The translations under genes were made by a program, and so were the position numbers. A stretch of DNA of 64,000 nucleotides from Deroplatys truncata (Eukaryota; Arthropoda; Insecta; Mantodea; Mantidae). This document shows, one piece after another, positions 33,908 to 46,149 of this stretch. Numbering within the stretch: position 1 is the stretch's first letter; every line of letters begins with the position of its first letter. The stretch is from assembly GCA_030765065.1 (NCBI GenBank), contig CM060989.1, positions 42,771,501 through 42,835,500 on the forward strand. Reading direction: 5' to 3'. Below the pieces are notes generated by a model that did no database searches, was not told the origin of the DNA, and saw only the letters and a program-made list of their open reading frames with translations.

Positions 33908-34755
33908 TCTGATGTGTTACACTCACATGACTTTCTCTACTCTTGTACAATCTATTTTTACAAACGCCTATTCTCCATATGCTTCATATTAATCGAGATA
34001 TCGAGATGTCAATCTTATTGGTAATTTTCTTGTAGATGCAAGGGGAATATGGTAGCTTTTAAGCGATAGTCAAATATTTTATCGCTGGTTGCTATGTGGG
34101 GCATTCCATTCTCTTTGCATGTCCAGGACATAAAAAAATGAATAACGAATCTGAGAAAAAGTATAAGTATTGGAAAATTTAAGGAAATAACAAGCAATAT
34201 CTCGAAAACGGTTCACTCAACAAAAACAATGTATATGATATAAGTTGTGTATTTTAACGCGATCTACATTTTTTGTGTAGTAAAATTTTGTCTATCTCTT
34301 ATGGTTTACCAGTTATGCAAAAGTCGTTCATAATGAAGAATACTTTTGAAGACATTCCCAGAAATTTCGAGATATACATTTCATTTCTCATGACATTATC
34401 CTAAAAACACATGATATTTTCATCAAAATCGTTAGAGCCATTTTTGAGAAAATTAAAATTTTCGAAAAATGTTCCATGTAAAGGGTAGTCTGGGGTGGGG
34501 GGATTTTCTTGAAAATCTTCGTGTCGCATCTCTGGAAGATACTGAACGTAAATACCAAGTTTGGTGTTTATCGGACTGTTAGTTTTTGAGTTATGCTGTT
34601 CACAGACACACACACACACACACAGACATGTTTCCAAAAATGCTTTTTTTGGATTCAGGAGGTCTCAAAACATGTATTTCCGGTGAAATCTCGGTATCGA
34701 ATTTTTGGGTGGAATGCAATACTTCCCCTACTTACTATACGTAGTAGAGAAAGTA
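33908..34755 (+). mobile_element. Helitron-like element, near-complete copy
   Basis: 848 bp from tctgatgtgttacactcaca to gtagtagagaaagta. Tatgtgg subtype. CA tract near 34606-34624. Confidence 0.85.
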
Positions 34756-35162
34756 ATATGGGCCTCTTCATATTGTGATGAAAGAAACCTCAAATAAATA
34801 TTAAATCATAACCTCGTGCAATTCTCCAATAGGTTATATAAATATATTTCATAACGGGATTACGACATTTCTAATGAAATAAACTTAAGGTAATGAAATG
34901 TACCATGCAAATGCACAATAAGTAATGGGTGTGTTTCACATCGTACGCCCCTTTTATCTGTGCATTCTTATTTGCATTTTCTACCATCCATTTTAGTTCC
35001 CCTACTGGTCCTTTCCGCAAACACTACCTCCCTTCCTCTGTGGAACTCCCGAAAGACTCATCCAACCAACACATCCCGCCGCATTTTTCAATGTTACAAG
35101 GTTGGTATGGTTTAGAAACGTGACATAGGACAGGGAAAGGCTGGCAGCAACATTACCCCTTA

Positions 35163-35362
35163 GTGTACCATTGTATATTGGGCATGAAAAACCAGTAAGT
35201 TTGCTCAGATGCCTCATTATCAGGCTTGAGGTTCTTTTACGTGCGGTAAATCTACGACCAACTTTACTTTTCTTCCAAAGGAAGCCATTCTTAGGAGTTT
35301 TACGCCCGAAAAAAAAATCCATTGCCCTCTGCCGGGTTTGAACCTGCGACCTTGGGAACTAT
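35163..35362 (-). repeat. SINE family A, 5' part of the split copy
   Basis: Continues the SINE broken at 32198: body (caggcttgaggttcttttac, 35220) and head (tgccgggtttgaacctgcga, 35330). Confidence 0.85.
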
Positions 35363-35591
35363 TCCTTATAGGGAAAGAAAGAAAAAATTTAATAGAGGGG
35401 GGGAAAAAAGGCCCTAAGATGTTAATTGAAGCTCAGGGTATTCTGTAAGTACTGCCTTCAACAGTCTGGTATCCAGCCACCATTCACAACATCTGACTTG
35501 TGCTACAGCTGATTTTCTGAGGACCTAATATCAGTTGTGGTAAATGAATGAATGCAGTTAAAAGACTAAAACAGTAAAGGGAAAATGATCA

Positions 35592-35777
35592 ATGTGGGAA
35601 GAAGCAGACACTACTTGGCACTGCATTCTGGAATGTAAACAAACTAAATTTTGGAGGGATGAGCTCCTTTTACAAATGTGGGAGAACTTGCCAAATGAAA
35701 TAAGAGGTACAAGAATTTTAAATTTAAGATCAGAGGAAATGATGAAAGCATCTATTGAAAAATTCTGCTTCCTTTAA
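35592..35777 (+). pseudogene. LINE C-terminal fragment
   Basis: Encodes EEADTTWHCILECKQTKFWR, the Cys/His end motif seen after the reverse transcriptase in several non-LTR elements, followed by ELLLQMWENLPNEIRG. It is isolated, 3' only, and lies in the NSRP1 intron. Confidence 0.55.
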
Positions 35778-36254
35778 CTGAAGTTAGCCGTACACAAAGC
35801 TTACCAAGATGCGAAGTATTAAAATAACAAATACAAACATAAATAAATGATTTCTACTAAAACAGATTAAAATATACATAAATAGCAAGCACACTTCCAC
35901 ATACAGATTTTCTCTCTTTAAAGTACTAGTATAGATTGCATCAGAGAATACTGGTCATTTCTACAGTTCTGTATTGTTTCCATGATTCATTGCGTTCATT
36001 ACCTACTCATATGCTTTGGATAGTTTTAATGTTACTTCTTTGTTTTGTTTTATGCATAGAAATAAAGGTACTTCAACCAAATTTATAGCAATATCTTTCT
36101 GCACCTGTAACATGCACTATTCAATATTCTTTGAACTTATTTCCCCAAATATTTTAGCTGCCAGAAGATTTGAATCGTTCTACTTTAATTCTAATCTGAA
36201 ATATCCAATCTAATGCTATGATAAGAAATGTGCAGAATAGGCAACAACACTGGC

Positions 36255-36462
36255 CTTCTAATTCATCCCGACGCCTTTCCTCTTCATCCAGTTTTCGAAA
36301 TTCCTCCAACTTCTTACGGTATGATGCCGTAATAAAAGCTTCCTTGTCTTTAAAAGCTTCACCTTCAGCCTCCCTCTCCTTTTGCACCTGCCGTTCCGTG
36401 CGTCGTTCCTGCTCACGTTTACGCTGCTCAGCATGGGCTATTAGTGTCTGAATGTAACGTGG
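36255..36462 (-). CDS. NSRP1: NSRP1, coiled-coil exon
   Basis: The acceptor GATTGCAG lies just above 36462 and the phase is 0. It encodes RYIQTLIAHAEQRKREQERR, then QVQKEREAEGEAFKDKEAFI and TASYRKKLEEFRKLDEEERR. These match the vertebrate KYIHNLLKAVEIRKKEQEKR and DKEAFVTSAYKKKLQE block, the charged coiled coil of NSRP1. The exon ends after GAAG, leaving one base. The donor there reads GCCAGT, a GC donor. With it, the junction gives LE-A-IGDVSKQ, the same length as vertebrate LEACLDVTKQ. A GT donor six bases further (CAGT|GTTGTT) would also keep frame but adds two residues. Confidence 0.92.
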
Positions 36463-36469
36463 CTGCAAT

Positions 36470-37975
36470 CATTTTACAGTAACTATCAGTTCAGTTAATA
36501 AGATTCTTTTTCGAAAACAAATGTCTCACCTGATAAAGGTTCATTTTTATTTCTGTGACATTTTCCCTCATTTTTCCTTATACAGAAAATGAAAAAAAAA
36601 TTGCACTTTAGTAAAGCAATCATTTTTGTTCTTGCACAAAATGTATCCTTTATAAGATTCGTGCAAATTTAGTTAACTATTGGACATTTGTCTCTTGAAA
36701 TCAAGTTAGTAAAAACATAAGATTATATAATCACATGGATATGCAGACTAAACCTATGAATTTAACTATTCTGAACTTCCAAATGAATACTGTAAGTTAA
36801 ATGATGTAAAAAGCTCTCAGTTTATTAACTAAATTATGATTGAAATTAAAATAGATAGAGCAAAGCCACAATTCAAAATTACAAAATAAATAATTTAAAC
36901 AAGCTTTAAAAATAAGCTTCTGAAAAGATAAAGCAACTTAAAGGAGCAAAAAGAAATTATTTTTATTAGCAGCATAATTACTTTAACCATCAAAAACATG
37001 TGAAAGACACAGAATTTACATGGCACTAACACTGAGGCAGTATTTTTAACACTTAAATGATTTCAGTCAAATTATATAATATATAAATTCAATAACAGCC
37101 CACCTTAAAGCATATGTGTATGTAACAATATATAAAAAGTGTATATTACAGTCATTGTATATGTTTATATTATTGTATACATGTAATAATGTTATGTGAA
37201 TGTATTATGTAATTTAATAACGCAGGAGCTGTGAGAAATAGGTTAAAAGTTGTTAACAATGAGGTAACCTTGAGGCAAGGAATTTGAAAGTTTAACAATA
37301 CTACTCGTAATTCTTGGAAGCAATAATGTAATTTTTTGTGACAGTTTATAAAATAGCCAATCAACAACCAGAAAAAGTTTTAGTTAAATGAAGGTATTCT
37401 ATTGGACTAGGATTAGCCAATCAGAAACTAAAATGGAGCAAAATTTACAAATTCAGAAGTCAGTTACTTGTATACAGCACTCATAACTGGACACGTTGCT
37501 AGTAAACAATGTTCCTAACCAGACGCAAAATGCGTCCTCGAAAAGTTTAATATGCATCAGTGTGAGACGAAAATAATTTACGTGTTTAAAAACAGTTCAA
37601 TTAATCAATAATCTCACAGCTCTCTATATCAGTGAAGTGTTATTTTAATCATTTAAAGAATTAATAAATGGAGTGAAGTAAAAATTATAATCTGTGTAAG
37701 GCTACATTCTTCAGCCGCATCACGCCCTGCTAAGAAATTCATGTCTCTAAAAATAAATACTGATGCAGCTGAGGAAAACATAAATATATAATATTTAAAG
37801 AAACAGTCAAATAACAAAGTTAATATTATTTAAACTTGGGGCGAAGGCGATCAGAAACTTTTTACCATACGTGCAGTTGCAACTACTTCAAGTTCGGCTC
37901 CCCAACATAAAAACTACAATACAACTCCTACTTCAAATCGGTTTTCCATACGTGAAGCAACAACCTATTTCAAAA
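36470..37975. other. NSRP1 intron, nothing else recognised
   Basis: AT-rich intron. Open frames are short and without protein character. Confidence 0.6.
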
Positions 37976-37980
37976 CTTAC

Positions 37981-38139
37981 CTTTTTTTCCTGTGCAGTTT
38001 TTTCTGATTTAGCCTCCTGTTTTTTCTCCTCTAACTGCTCATAAATTTCATCATATTGGTACACAGTGGGGTCCTCTTTTATAGCTCTCTGAATCTCCAG
38101 TTTTGTTTGCTTCTTCTCTACATTTTTTGATGCTGCTTT
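37981..38139 (-). CDS. NSRP1: NSRP1, exon with the KQTKLEIQ block
   Basis: 159 bp, phase 0 on both sides (TTATTTCAG acceptor, AAAAAG|GTAAGT donor). It encodes KAASKNVEKKQTKLEIQRAI, then KEDPTVYQYDEIYEQLEEKK and a charged tail. Vertebrate NSRP1 has KQTKLEIQKALAEDATVYEY at the same place, so the family call is secure. Confidence 0.95.
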
Positions 38140-38974
38140 CTGAAATAATGCACATGCCAAAACTGTGAATTGCATGATTAGCTTACATTAGAAGCCACTT
38201 CTCAATTTAAAACAAAATCTTTCCAATAATATAATGCCCATACTACTTCGGTTGGGACATCATTACATAAATCACATTTCTGTGTGTAATGCTCTTGAAT
38301 CTTAATATTAATAGTATACTAGTTTATTTCCATTTGGAACACTTTCAGTTTCTACAGTGGGTGATTTGGCACATATTGCAGAGCAGAAATTATATGCCAT
38401 ACTGTCTTGCTACATCCACCTAGATTGATTTTATGCAGTTGTTTCTTTTGAAGGGCACATTTTATTACCCTAGTGGTGACTGTGCTGGATTTGTACATAT
38501 AAGATACTAGATTCGAGTGCCAATACATAGGGATGTTTCTTTTTTTATAACTTTGATCATTATACTGGTAATGTCATATTTTGCAATATGAACAGATATA
38601 ATTTTTTTAAACAATTATCTTTTGCATTTTATAATACACTGAAACAGAATATCATGAAAACAAATCTACAAATTTGTAATAAAAATGCAATTTCTTTTCA
38701 TGTGAAATTCCTTCGAAACCTTCGTTTTATCTTCCAGATATTTCCAAGGCAGAGCTTCTCTTCTGCCTGTCTACAGAAAACTGAATCTTACAGAAAATGG
38801 TTGAAACTGATACATTCAAAAGTCATGGTGCAAAAGTATAACTGGAATGAATACACAAACAAAAGTGGTATGAAATAATAGAACATGTTTATGTTCTTGA
38901 TCTTTAATATGGAAAGTCACCAGCTTCACATATTTTCTTTATTTCTTATATGATCATGAACTGAACTTAAAAAA

Positions 38975-39862
38975 TCTGATGTTACACTCACATGACTTTC
39001 TCTACTCTTGTACAAACTATTTTTACAAACGCTTATTCTCCATCTACTTCATGTTAATCGAGATAAACATTTGCAGACTCTATCTTATTGCTAATTTTCT
39101 TGTAGATGCAAGGGGAATATATATTTACAAGGGCAGTATCGAAATACAGTAGCCTTTAAGCACAGTAGCCTAGCTGGTTGCTAGGTGCAGCACTATTCCC
39201 TTTTCCACAGATTAATACTCTTTGCATATCCAAGACAAAAAAATGAATAACGAATTCCCATTTGAGAAAATAAGTATTGAAACATTTAAGGGAATAACAA
39301 GCAATATCTCGAAAATTGTTCACTCAACAAAAGCAATGTAAATGACATAAAGTGTGTATTTTAACGCGATCTACATTTTTTGTGCTGTAAAATTTTGTCT
39401 ATCTCTATGGTTTACCAGTTTACCAAAAGTCGTTCACAATGAAGAATACTTTTGGAGACATTCCCAGAAAATTCAAGATATACATTTTATTTGTCATGAA
39501 AATAGCTTAAACATATGATATTTTAATCAAAATCGTTAGAGCCATTTTTGAGAAAATTCAAATTTTCGAAAAATGTTCCATGTAAAGGGTACTCTGGGGC
39601 GGGGGGGGGGGGGATTTTCTTGAAAACCTTCGTGTCGCATCTCTGGAAGATACTGAACCTAAATACCAAGTTTGGTGTTTATCCGACTGTTCGTTTCTGA
39701 GTTATGCTGTTCACAGACAGACACACACACGGACATGTTTCCAAAAAGGCTTTTTTTGGATTCAGGGGATCTCAAAACATGTATTTCCGGTGAAATCTCA
39801 GTATCTAATTTTTGGGTGGAATACAATACTTTCCCTACTTACTATACGTATTAGAGAAAGTA
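38975..39862 (+). mobile_element. Helitron-like element, near-complete copy
   Basis: Same family as 4884-5779. It carries the other internal subtype (gctggttgctaggtgcagca) and a G-run before the conserved gattttcttgaaaacc. Antisense within the NSRP1 intron. Confidence 0.85.
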
Positions 39863-40465
39863 AAAAGCATGTCAAAGCTACAGATACTACTTCTGGTTCA
39901 TTTTTGTACTTGTGTGTTTATGTTATTGGTTAATAATAAAAAGGTGCAAGGAGCATAAAAGCTAGAGAGAGAGATGTGTTGCCTCAAATCGGTAAGATCT
40001 GGTGATCATGGAAGCCAGCAGCAATGCCAAATCTTCACCCCCAATATGGCTGATATAACATCCTAGTATGGTGGCACTCTGATACCGGCAAACATAACAA
40101 TGGGCATGGGAGGTCTGTCACCATTTGAGACTTAAGTCATTCCCTAGGTAGATCTGGCCAGTGACAAGTGTGCTCTCAGAAAAGAAAGGTAAATACACTT
40201 TGTGGATGCACACTGTTCAAAATACATTCACTTTAGGTTAATCCTGCACATACTCCAGAATGGCACGAGGATTTTCTGTATCCCAAAGCCTAACATTATG
40301 GTGAGACCCACTTTTTTTCTTAGGTGGTGCATTGCCTCACTGTTAAACACTAGCCTGTCAGTAAATCCTAGTCCTACACTAGTCAGATACTTCAATGAAA
40401 ACTCCCTTATATTAAATACATCTAAAACAAAGCACCTATTTTGATATTCCATAAAGTAAGTTACA

Positions 40466-41426
40466 TATACCCCGCAATTGAAACGTTGCACTTAACAGCT
40501 AGCAATTAAGTAGGTACACTCGCAAAAAAACAGATGAAAAGCTTTAAACATTAAGACTTCCTAAACCAATCAGAAGGCAGCATTTTGGGTGGTCTATGAC
40601 AAAGCGGAAGTGGCACTGTTGCCATATGTACCTATTTCCAACCACGTGCTTCAATTTGTGAATCTCTAGCATGTGCGTCGAGTTGTTCTTTGCAAGCTAA
40701 TATTGTTCATTGTTATTTATATTTGTGGCTATTGTTGATGTATGCATATATATATTTCATTCATATTATTTGTACAAGATTTGAAGTGCGACAATGTCTC
40801 AAAAACGAAGCCGATCACTGAGTAATGATTCACGAAGTGAAAATCCTTTGCGTCGAGGTGTGCCACTTAATAGTCAGGCATTGGAACTGTTAAGAAGGAC
40901 CCAGAATTCTTTGAGCAGAAGGAGTATGTGGAGGTTCATGGGCATCCCTCTATTCCTGCTGATAAAGCCATACAACGAACAGCAGCAGCTCTTGGACTAA
41001 TCACGAAAACTATTTAAAAGGGAGTGAAACTCAAAGAGAAAGAGGACAAAATTTCTGAACCATCTGGAACACAGGATGAGTGTAAATAACTTTGTTATCG
41101 CAGCTTATAATTTGTTTCATTTCTGGTCATTGTAGCAGGCACGTTTGCATTATTCTGTTTCTATACTGTCAAAAGTGCATAATTTATTCTACATACGTTG
41201 CGACGTTTATGCTGAGTTATTTTCAGTTAACAATAATAATAGGAAATAGTTATTATTCATTGACGTTTACTACTTATGTACGCTTTTTGTATGCGGCTTA
41301 GACATGATAGAAAGGAGAACAATCAGCTGATGTTGTTTACTAGCCACTCTGGCAATGTCGCAACCACAATATAACGAACGTTACGTTAAGCCACACAAAC
41401 TGGCAAAGATTCAACGGCGGGGGTAT
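40466..41426 (+). mobile_element. DNA transposon with imperfect inverted ends inside the LINE
   Basis: The left end (tataccccgcaattgaaacg) and the reverse complement of the right end (tatacccccgccgttgaatc) are alike over ~25 bp. The inside encodes a transposase N-terminus: MSQKRSRSLSNDSRSENPLR (40794 on), GVPLNSQALELL, then in a shifted frame VEVHGHPSIPADKAIQRTAA. This is the start of an arthropod DDE transposase family, perhaps the same one as 52717-53950. The rest is missing. Confidence 0.65.
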
Positions 41427-41952
41427 AGTTAAGCAGATTGGTACTCTCATATGTTGGAAATAGTATACTACAACCGGTTGATAGCTTCTCAATCTTAGGA
41501 CTTCATATAGACTCAACACTTACTTGACAAAAACATATCAATGAAATTAACAGGAAAACTGCATCAGTTCTCAGAGTTTTATCTAGAGTTAGACACCCGC
41601 ATATATTGAACCAAATATTAAAAAAATATATACTTCTCCATGATATACTCACATATTACATATATGAATGTTATTTGGCAATGCTGCTCGAAAACTCACT
41701 ATAGCAACTGCAAGTATTATAAAACAGAGCTATCAGAATCTTATACCCCCGAATGACTTAATTCCTACCAAAAGTTTATTCTCACTTACAGAAACTTTGC
41801 TCTTGGTTACCTGTTTAAAATTTTTCTCAGGAAATTAGCTTATCAGATACAAAATATATTATTGCATATTAATATTGTATTTACTTTGAATAAAGATGTG
41901 TGTATATACAGTGTTACACACCTGCATATATTGAACAAAATATTAAAAAAAT

Positions 41953-42847
41953 TCTGATGTGTTACATTCACATGACTTTCTCTACTCTTGTAGAAACTAT
42001 ATTTACAAACGCTTATTCTCCATCTACTTCGTGTTAATCGAGATAAACATTTGCAGACTCTATCTTATTGCTAATTTTCTTGTAGATGTAAGGGGAATAT
42101 ATATTTACAAGGGCAATATAGAAATACAGTAGCCTTTAAGCACATACATATCTCTTAATAGCTGGTTGCTAGGTGCAGCACCATTCCCTTTCCGACAGAT
42201 TAGTACTCTTTGCATATCCAAGACAAAAAAATGAATAACGAATTCCCATTTGAGAAAATAAGTATTGAAAAATTTAAGGGAATAACAAGCAATATCTCGA
42301 AAACAGTTCACTCAACAAAAGAAATGTATATGACATAAATTGTGTATTTTAACGCGATCTACATTTTTTGTGTAGTAAAATTTTGTCTATCTCTTATGGT
42401 TTACCAGTTATGCAAAAGTCGTTCACGATGAAGAATACTTTTGGAGACATTCCCAGAAAATTCGAGATATACATTTTATTTGTCATGAGAATATCTTAAA
42501 CATATGATGTTTTAATCAAAATCGTTAGAGCCATTTTTGAGAAAATTAAAATTTTCGAAAAATCTTCCATGTAAAGGGTAATCTGGGGTGGGGGGGATTT
42601 TCTTGAAAACCTTCGTGTCGAATCTCTGGAAGATACTGAACCTAAATACCAAGTTTGGTGTTTATCCGACTGTTCGTTTGAGTTATGCTGTTCACAGACA
42701 GACACACACACACACGGACATGTTTCCAAAAATGCTTTTTTTGGATACAGGGGGTCTCAGAACATGTATTTCCGGTGAAATCCCAGTATCGAATTTTTGG
42801 TTGGAATACAATACTTCCTCTACTTACTATATGTAGTAGAGAAAGTA
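41953..42847 (+). mobile_element. Helitron-like element with an in-window empty site
   Basis: 895 bp. The flanks aaatattaaaaaaa / tatatacttctc are joined directly in the parallel LINE copy at 41612-41638 (aaatattaaaaaaatatata). So the element went in without any target duplication, at an A/T junction. Ends: ttctgatgtgtt... and ...gagaaagtaaaaa. Subtype ctaggtgcagca. Confidence 0.9.
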
Positions 42848-43323
42848 AAAATATATACTTCTCTATGATATACTCACATATTCATATATGAATGTTATTT
42901 GGCAATGCTGCTCAAAAACTCAACTACAGCAACTGTAAGTATTATAAAACAGAGCTATCAGAATGTTATAATGCTTGGAAGATTTAATTCCTACCAAAAT
43001 TTATTCTCGCTCACAGAAATTTTGCTCTTGGTTAGTTGTTTAAAATTTTCCTCAGTGAAATTAGCTTATCAGATACAAAATACATTATTGCATATTAATA
43101 ACGTATTTACTTTGAATAAAGATATGTGTATATATAACACAAAAGGGACAGGCAACTTAGGTGCAATAATAATTCAAACAAATATGGATCAAACGAACTT
43201 ATAACCTTAATCACTCTAGAATTCAATTAAGTCCCAAATGATATAAAACAGATTACATCGCTTAACTCAAACAAAAACAGTTTTGCTTGAAAATGTATAA
43301 GCAAAGCAAAAGTAAGAATTAGA

Positions 43324-44602
43324 TACATAGAGCCCCAGTAATTCGAGCTAATTGGGCCTGAGGCTACCTCAAATTACAGAAAACTTGGATTAAACAGAAA
43401 TGTAACTAAATCAATGGTTAAATCATGAATAAATGTTAAATGAGTACAATAATGGTTAAAAAAAATAAATAAAAAAACTATTTAGCACATATCTGTGTTA
43501 TATGTGCATATATGGGCACACATTTCCAAACCGCAAAAATATAAGTTATATTTTAAAGAAATTGTCCAAAGTCTTTTGTTTTAAAATAGAACATTATTTT
43601 CAGCAGCAATGTTGAGCCACCTTCTAAGAAGCATGGTGTCTGCTGGAGTAGCTTCACTTGCTGCTCGATATAACCCAATGCCACATCTAGCACTGCCAAA
43701 CCCTCAAAGTGTGATCACGGTACAATTTCTTCAGGCAATTCCTCGTTGCCACTGTCTTCACCGAGCTCACTAACCATTTCAACAATTGCAAGACCGGTCA
43801 CTTCAAACTGTACATCCATTCTGAAACCTCACTCGCATTCACATTTTCACATCCAGCAAACTTTTTCATCAGTTCTGCCAGTGGTAGATCATCTTCGTCT
43901 GTACTGTTGGTATCCGTTTCATTCCGTAAAATCTGGTTCCAAGATTTTTTTAACATCTCCACCTTTATTTCAGACCATGAATCAAAGCCTCCATCACTGC
44001 CACAAATTTTCTCTTACTCCTACCACTCATTGTAATGTATGAATTACAACATTAAGAAACACACAGTTACATATGTACATATGCACAACACTTTAAAATT
44101 AACTTGAAACAGGTGGGCTCACTACAGTACAGATGTTACTACACAACCATCTACATACAACAACGATCAGCCTATGTTGTAAAATGTTTTTACTTAAGCA
44201 TACTTTAATGACCACTGTCGCTGAGTAGGGACAATAGGGGCAACAATAAGGATGGTATGCACTGTACAACTGATTGTCAAGTGGTCCCAATTACTGAAGG
44301 ATCGAGAAAAAAAAGAGCAAGCACACTCCTCAAAACCTATGTCCAGCGTAATAGAAATGCATTACCAATCTGAGGCCAAGATTATTTCTGTGCAATATGA
44401 ACGAAAACCCTAAGTGGGACAGTTTTACCTGTATTATACATGGAAAATTGGAGGTTCAAAATGTAACACATTCGGAAGTGCATAAAACGTACATGCGGAC
44501 AACGCAAAAAATGGGATTCTACTCTAGTTTTATGCAAAATTTTAATTTTCTTAAGACCAGCTCAAATTACACGGAACCTCGAAATAACGGGCCTCAACTG
44601 TA
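43324..44602. mobile_element. pogo/Tigger-type element remnant
   Basis: The termini tacatagagccccagtaatt (43324) and, reversed, tacagttgaggcccgttatt (44602) match at most positions. Between about 43610 and 44030 the - strand keeps bits of a CENP-B/Tigger-type transposase (a DEDDLPLAELMKKFAGCENV-like stretch), broken by frameshifts. No + strand gene is supported. Confidence 0.65.
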
Positions 44603-44609
44603 TTTAAAG

Positions 44610-45735
44610 CTGTTAGTTGAAATTTGTTTAGTTTTTCACATAAGTTGCTTTGTTGTATTTTCTGTGCAATGCTCTAACGAGTTAAATCATATATTATTTT
44701 AATAAACAATTATTATTCATTTGTTATTTGATTATCTCCTTTAAGATATACAGACTATAAGAACAGAACTTCTATACTACTTTATATAATATACTCTTTT
44801 TAATTACTCTTCACTGTAATATTGCTTAAAATGGTCATTGCCACATGCGAATCTCCTTCACTCTTTGGGACCTTCATGTATGAATAAATAAACAAACAAA
44901 TAAATACATTTTCTAGCAGGTTCTGCATTTCAGTGTAGAATGTAAGGAGTTTAGGTGTGTCTGCTGCTGTCAGTGCCTACACAAGCTGCATTTTATATGG
45001 CTTTAAGGAGAGCACATTTTCATAGAATACATCATGTGCTGACTAGCAGAGATTGTCAGTTTCTTTGGAATGTGGTTCGGATCCCAGCCACTGTCTCCCT
45101 CAACAATTTTGTGTGGCACGTACATCTCCCAAGCTTCAAACTAATAAGAAATATATACCTATGCAGTGGGCAATTGTTGAACCATGTTTGAAAGTACCTC
45201 TGTACTACAACTACTACTACAGCCCTGTTTACACAAATTCTATCATACGAAATGCACGCTCTTGCTCTGAGGTTGCCATTTGCACAATCAGCACATCAAG
45301 GTCTATAGACTGGGTACCAATGTTATTTATGGAGTAGCCATTTTGATTTTATAAAGTGGGCATTCTCAGACACAAATCTAGTGTTAGACATTTTAGGTAT
45401 GAATTTGGAATAAATATACAATGATACTAATGTAGAATTGTTAAAGTATAATATTCTGTACAATATATCTCTGTATAAGTCCTGTGAATGCCATAAATAT
45501 ATAAACAACAAGGAAAGATATTTTAGAAAATTTGGAGGAATTTATATCAGAAAAATCATATTAACACATAGAGTGACCACATGTTCCCATTAATCAGAAT
45601 TATCCCATGTTGAAGATACAAAATGAGTCCCATTTTTTTCCCCTACAGCACTACCTTTTGTCCAGATTTTAACAGAAGCATGTAGATATAATACTACAAT
45701 AACTTTGACTGTGATTGAGGACAGAATTATTAGTA
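44610..45735. other. Unassigned intron DNA
   Basis: Within the NSRP1 intron. No recognised domain or repeat end. Confidence 0.5.
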
Positions 45736-45744
45736 GAGATTTGT

Positions 45745-45980
45745 GGCCCCCCTCGGTCCCCCGACCTAACCCCCTGTGATTTCTATCTCTGAGGTAACTT
45801 AAAACACAGTGTACAAGACAAACCCACACACCCTGGAAAAATTAAAACAAAATATTCACCAGGAAATGTCCAGCATTTCTCAATGTGAACTACGGCGAGT
45901 GATGGATAGTTTTCCAAAGAGGTGCCAAAAATGTATGGACAACGATGGTGGCCAGTTCCAGCATCTCCTTTCATTAAGTT
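45745..45980 (+). pseudogene. Tc1/mariner-type transposase C-terminal fragment
   Basis: SPDLTPCDFYL is at about 45755. In a shifted frame come TLEKLKQNIHQEMSSISQCE, LRRVMDSFPKRCQKC and GGQFQHLLSL. Same tail type as 2063-2260. Confidence 0.7.
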
Positions 45981-46149
45981 GGTAAGTAAAGCATTTAAAA
46001 GTAGTTTTAAAAATGTTGTATGGTTTCATCCGCACCTTTCTATGATAGCGACAGACGGCAATGAGCACAGAGGACGCGGACAGGAAAAACACTGGCAGCT
46101 GGTTCATAGTTTTTTGGCTCTCTCTGTATATATATATATATATATGTAG

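Larger units (their letters stand above)
32199..35159. mobile_element. 2.96-kb DNA transposon inserted in a SINE
   Basis: The ends are inverted repeats of about 45 bp (gtgggtaatgttgctgccaa... at 32199 and the reverse complement ggggtaatgttgctgccagc... ending at 35159), with a few mismatches. TTA is present on both sides (32196-32198 and 35160-35162), breaking one SINE copy. A 3-bp TTA duplication is typical of the PIF/Harbinger superfamily. No transposase remains: the inside is mostly Helitron-like copies. It lies in the NSRP1 intron before the last exon. Confidence 0.8.
40385..43310 (+). pseudogene. Non-LTR retrotransposon remnant with two insertions and a duplication
   Basis: Pieces of one reverse transcriptase C-terminus. 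YFNENSLILNTSKTKHLF is at about 40390-40445, then a DNA transposon intervenes (40466-41426). SFSILGLHIDSTLT, KHINEINRKTASVLRVLSRV and a stop-broken tail are at about 41480-41720, and PNDIKQITSLNS near 43235. The ~335-bp stretch 41590-41925 is repeated at about 41926-43140, the second copy being split by a Helitron-like element (41953-42847). Confidence 0.75.
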
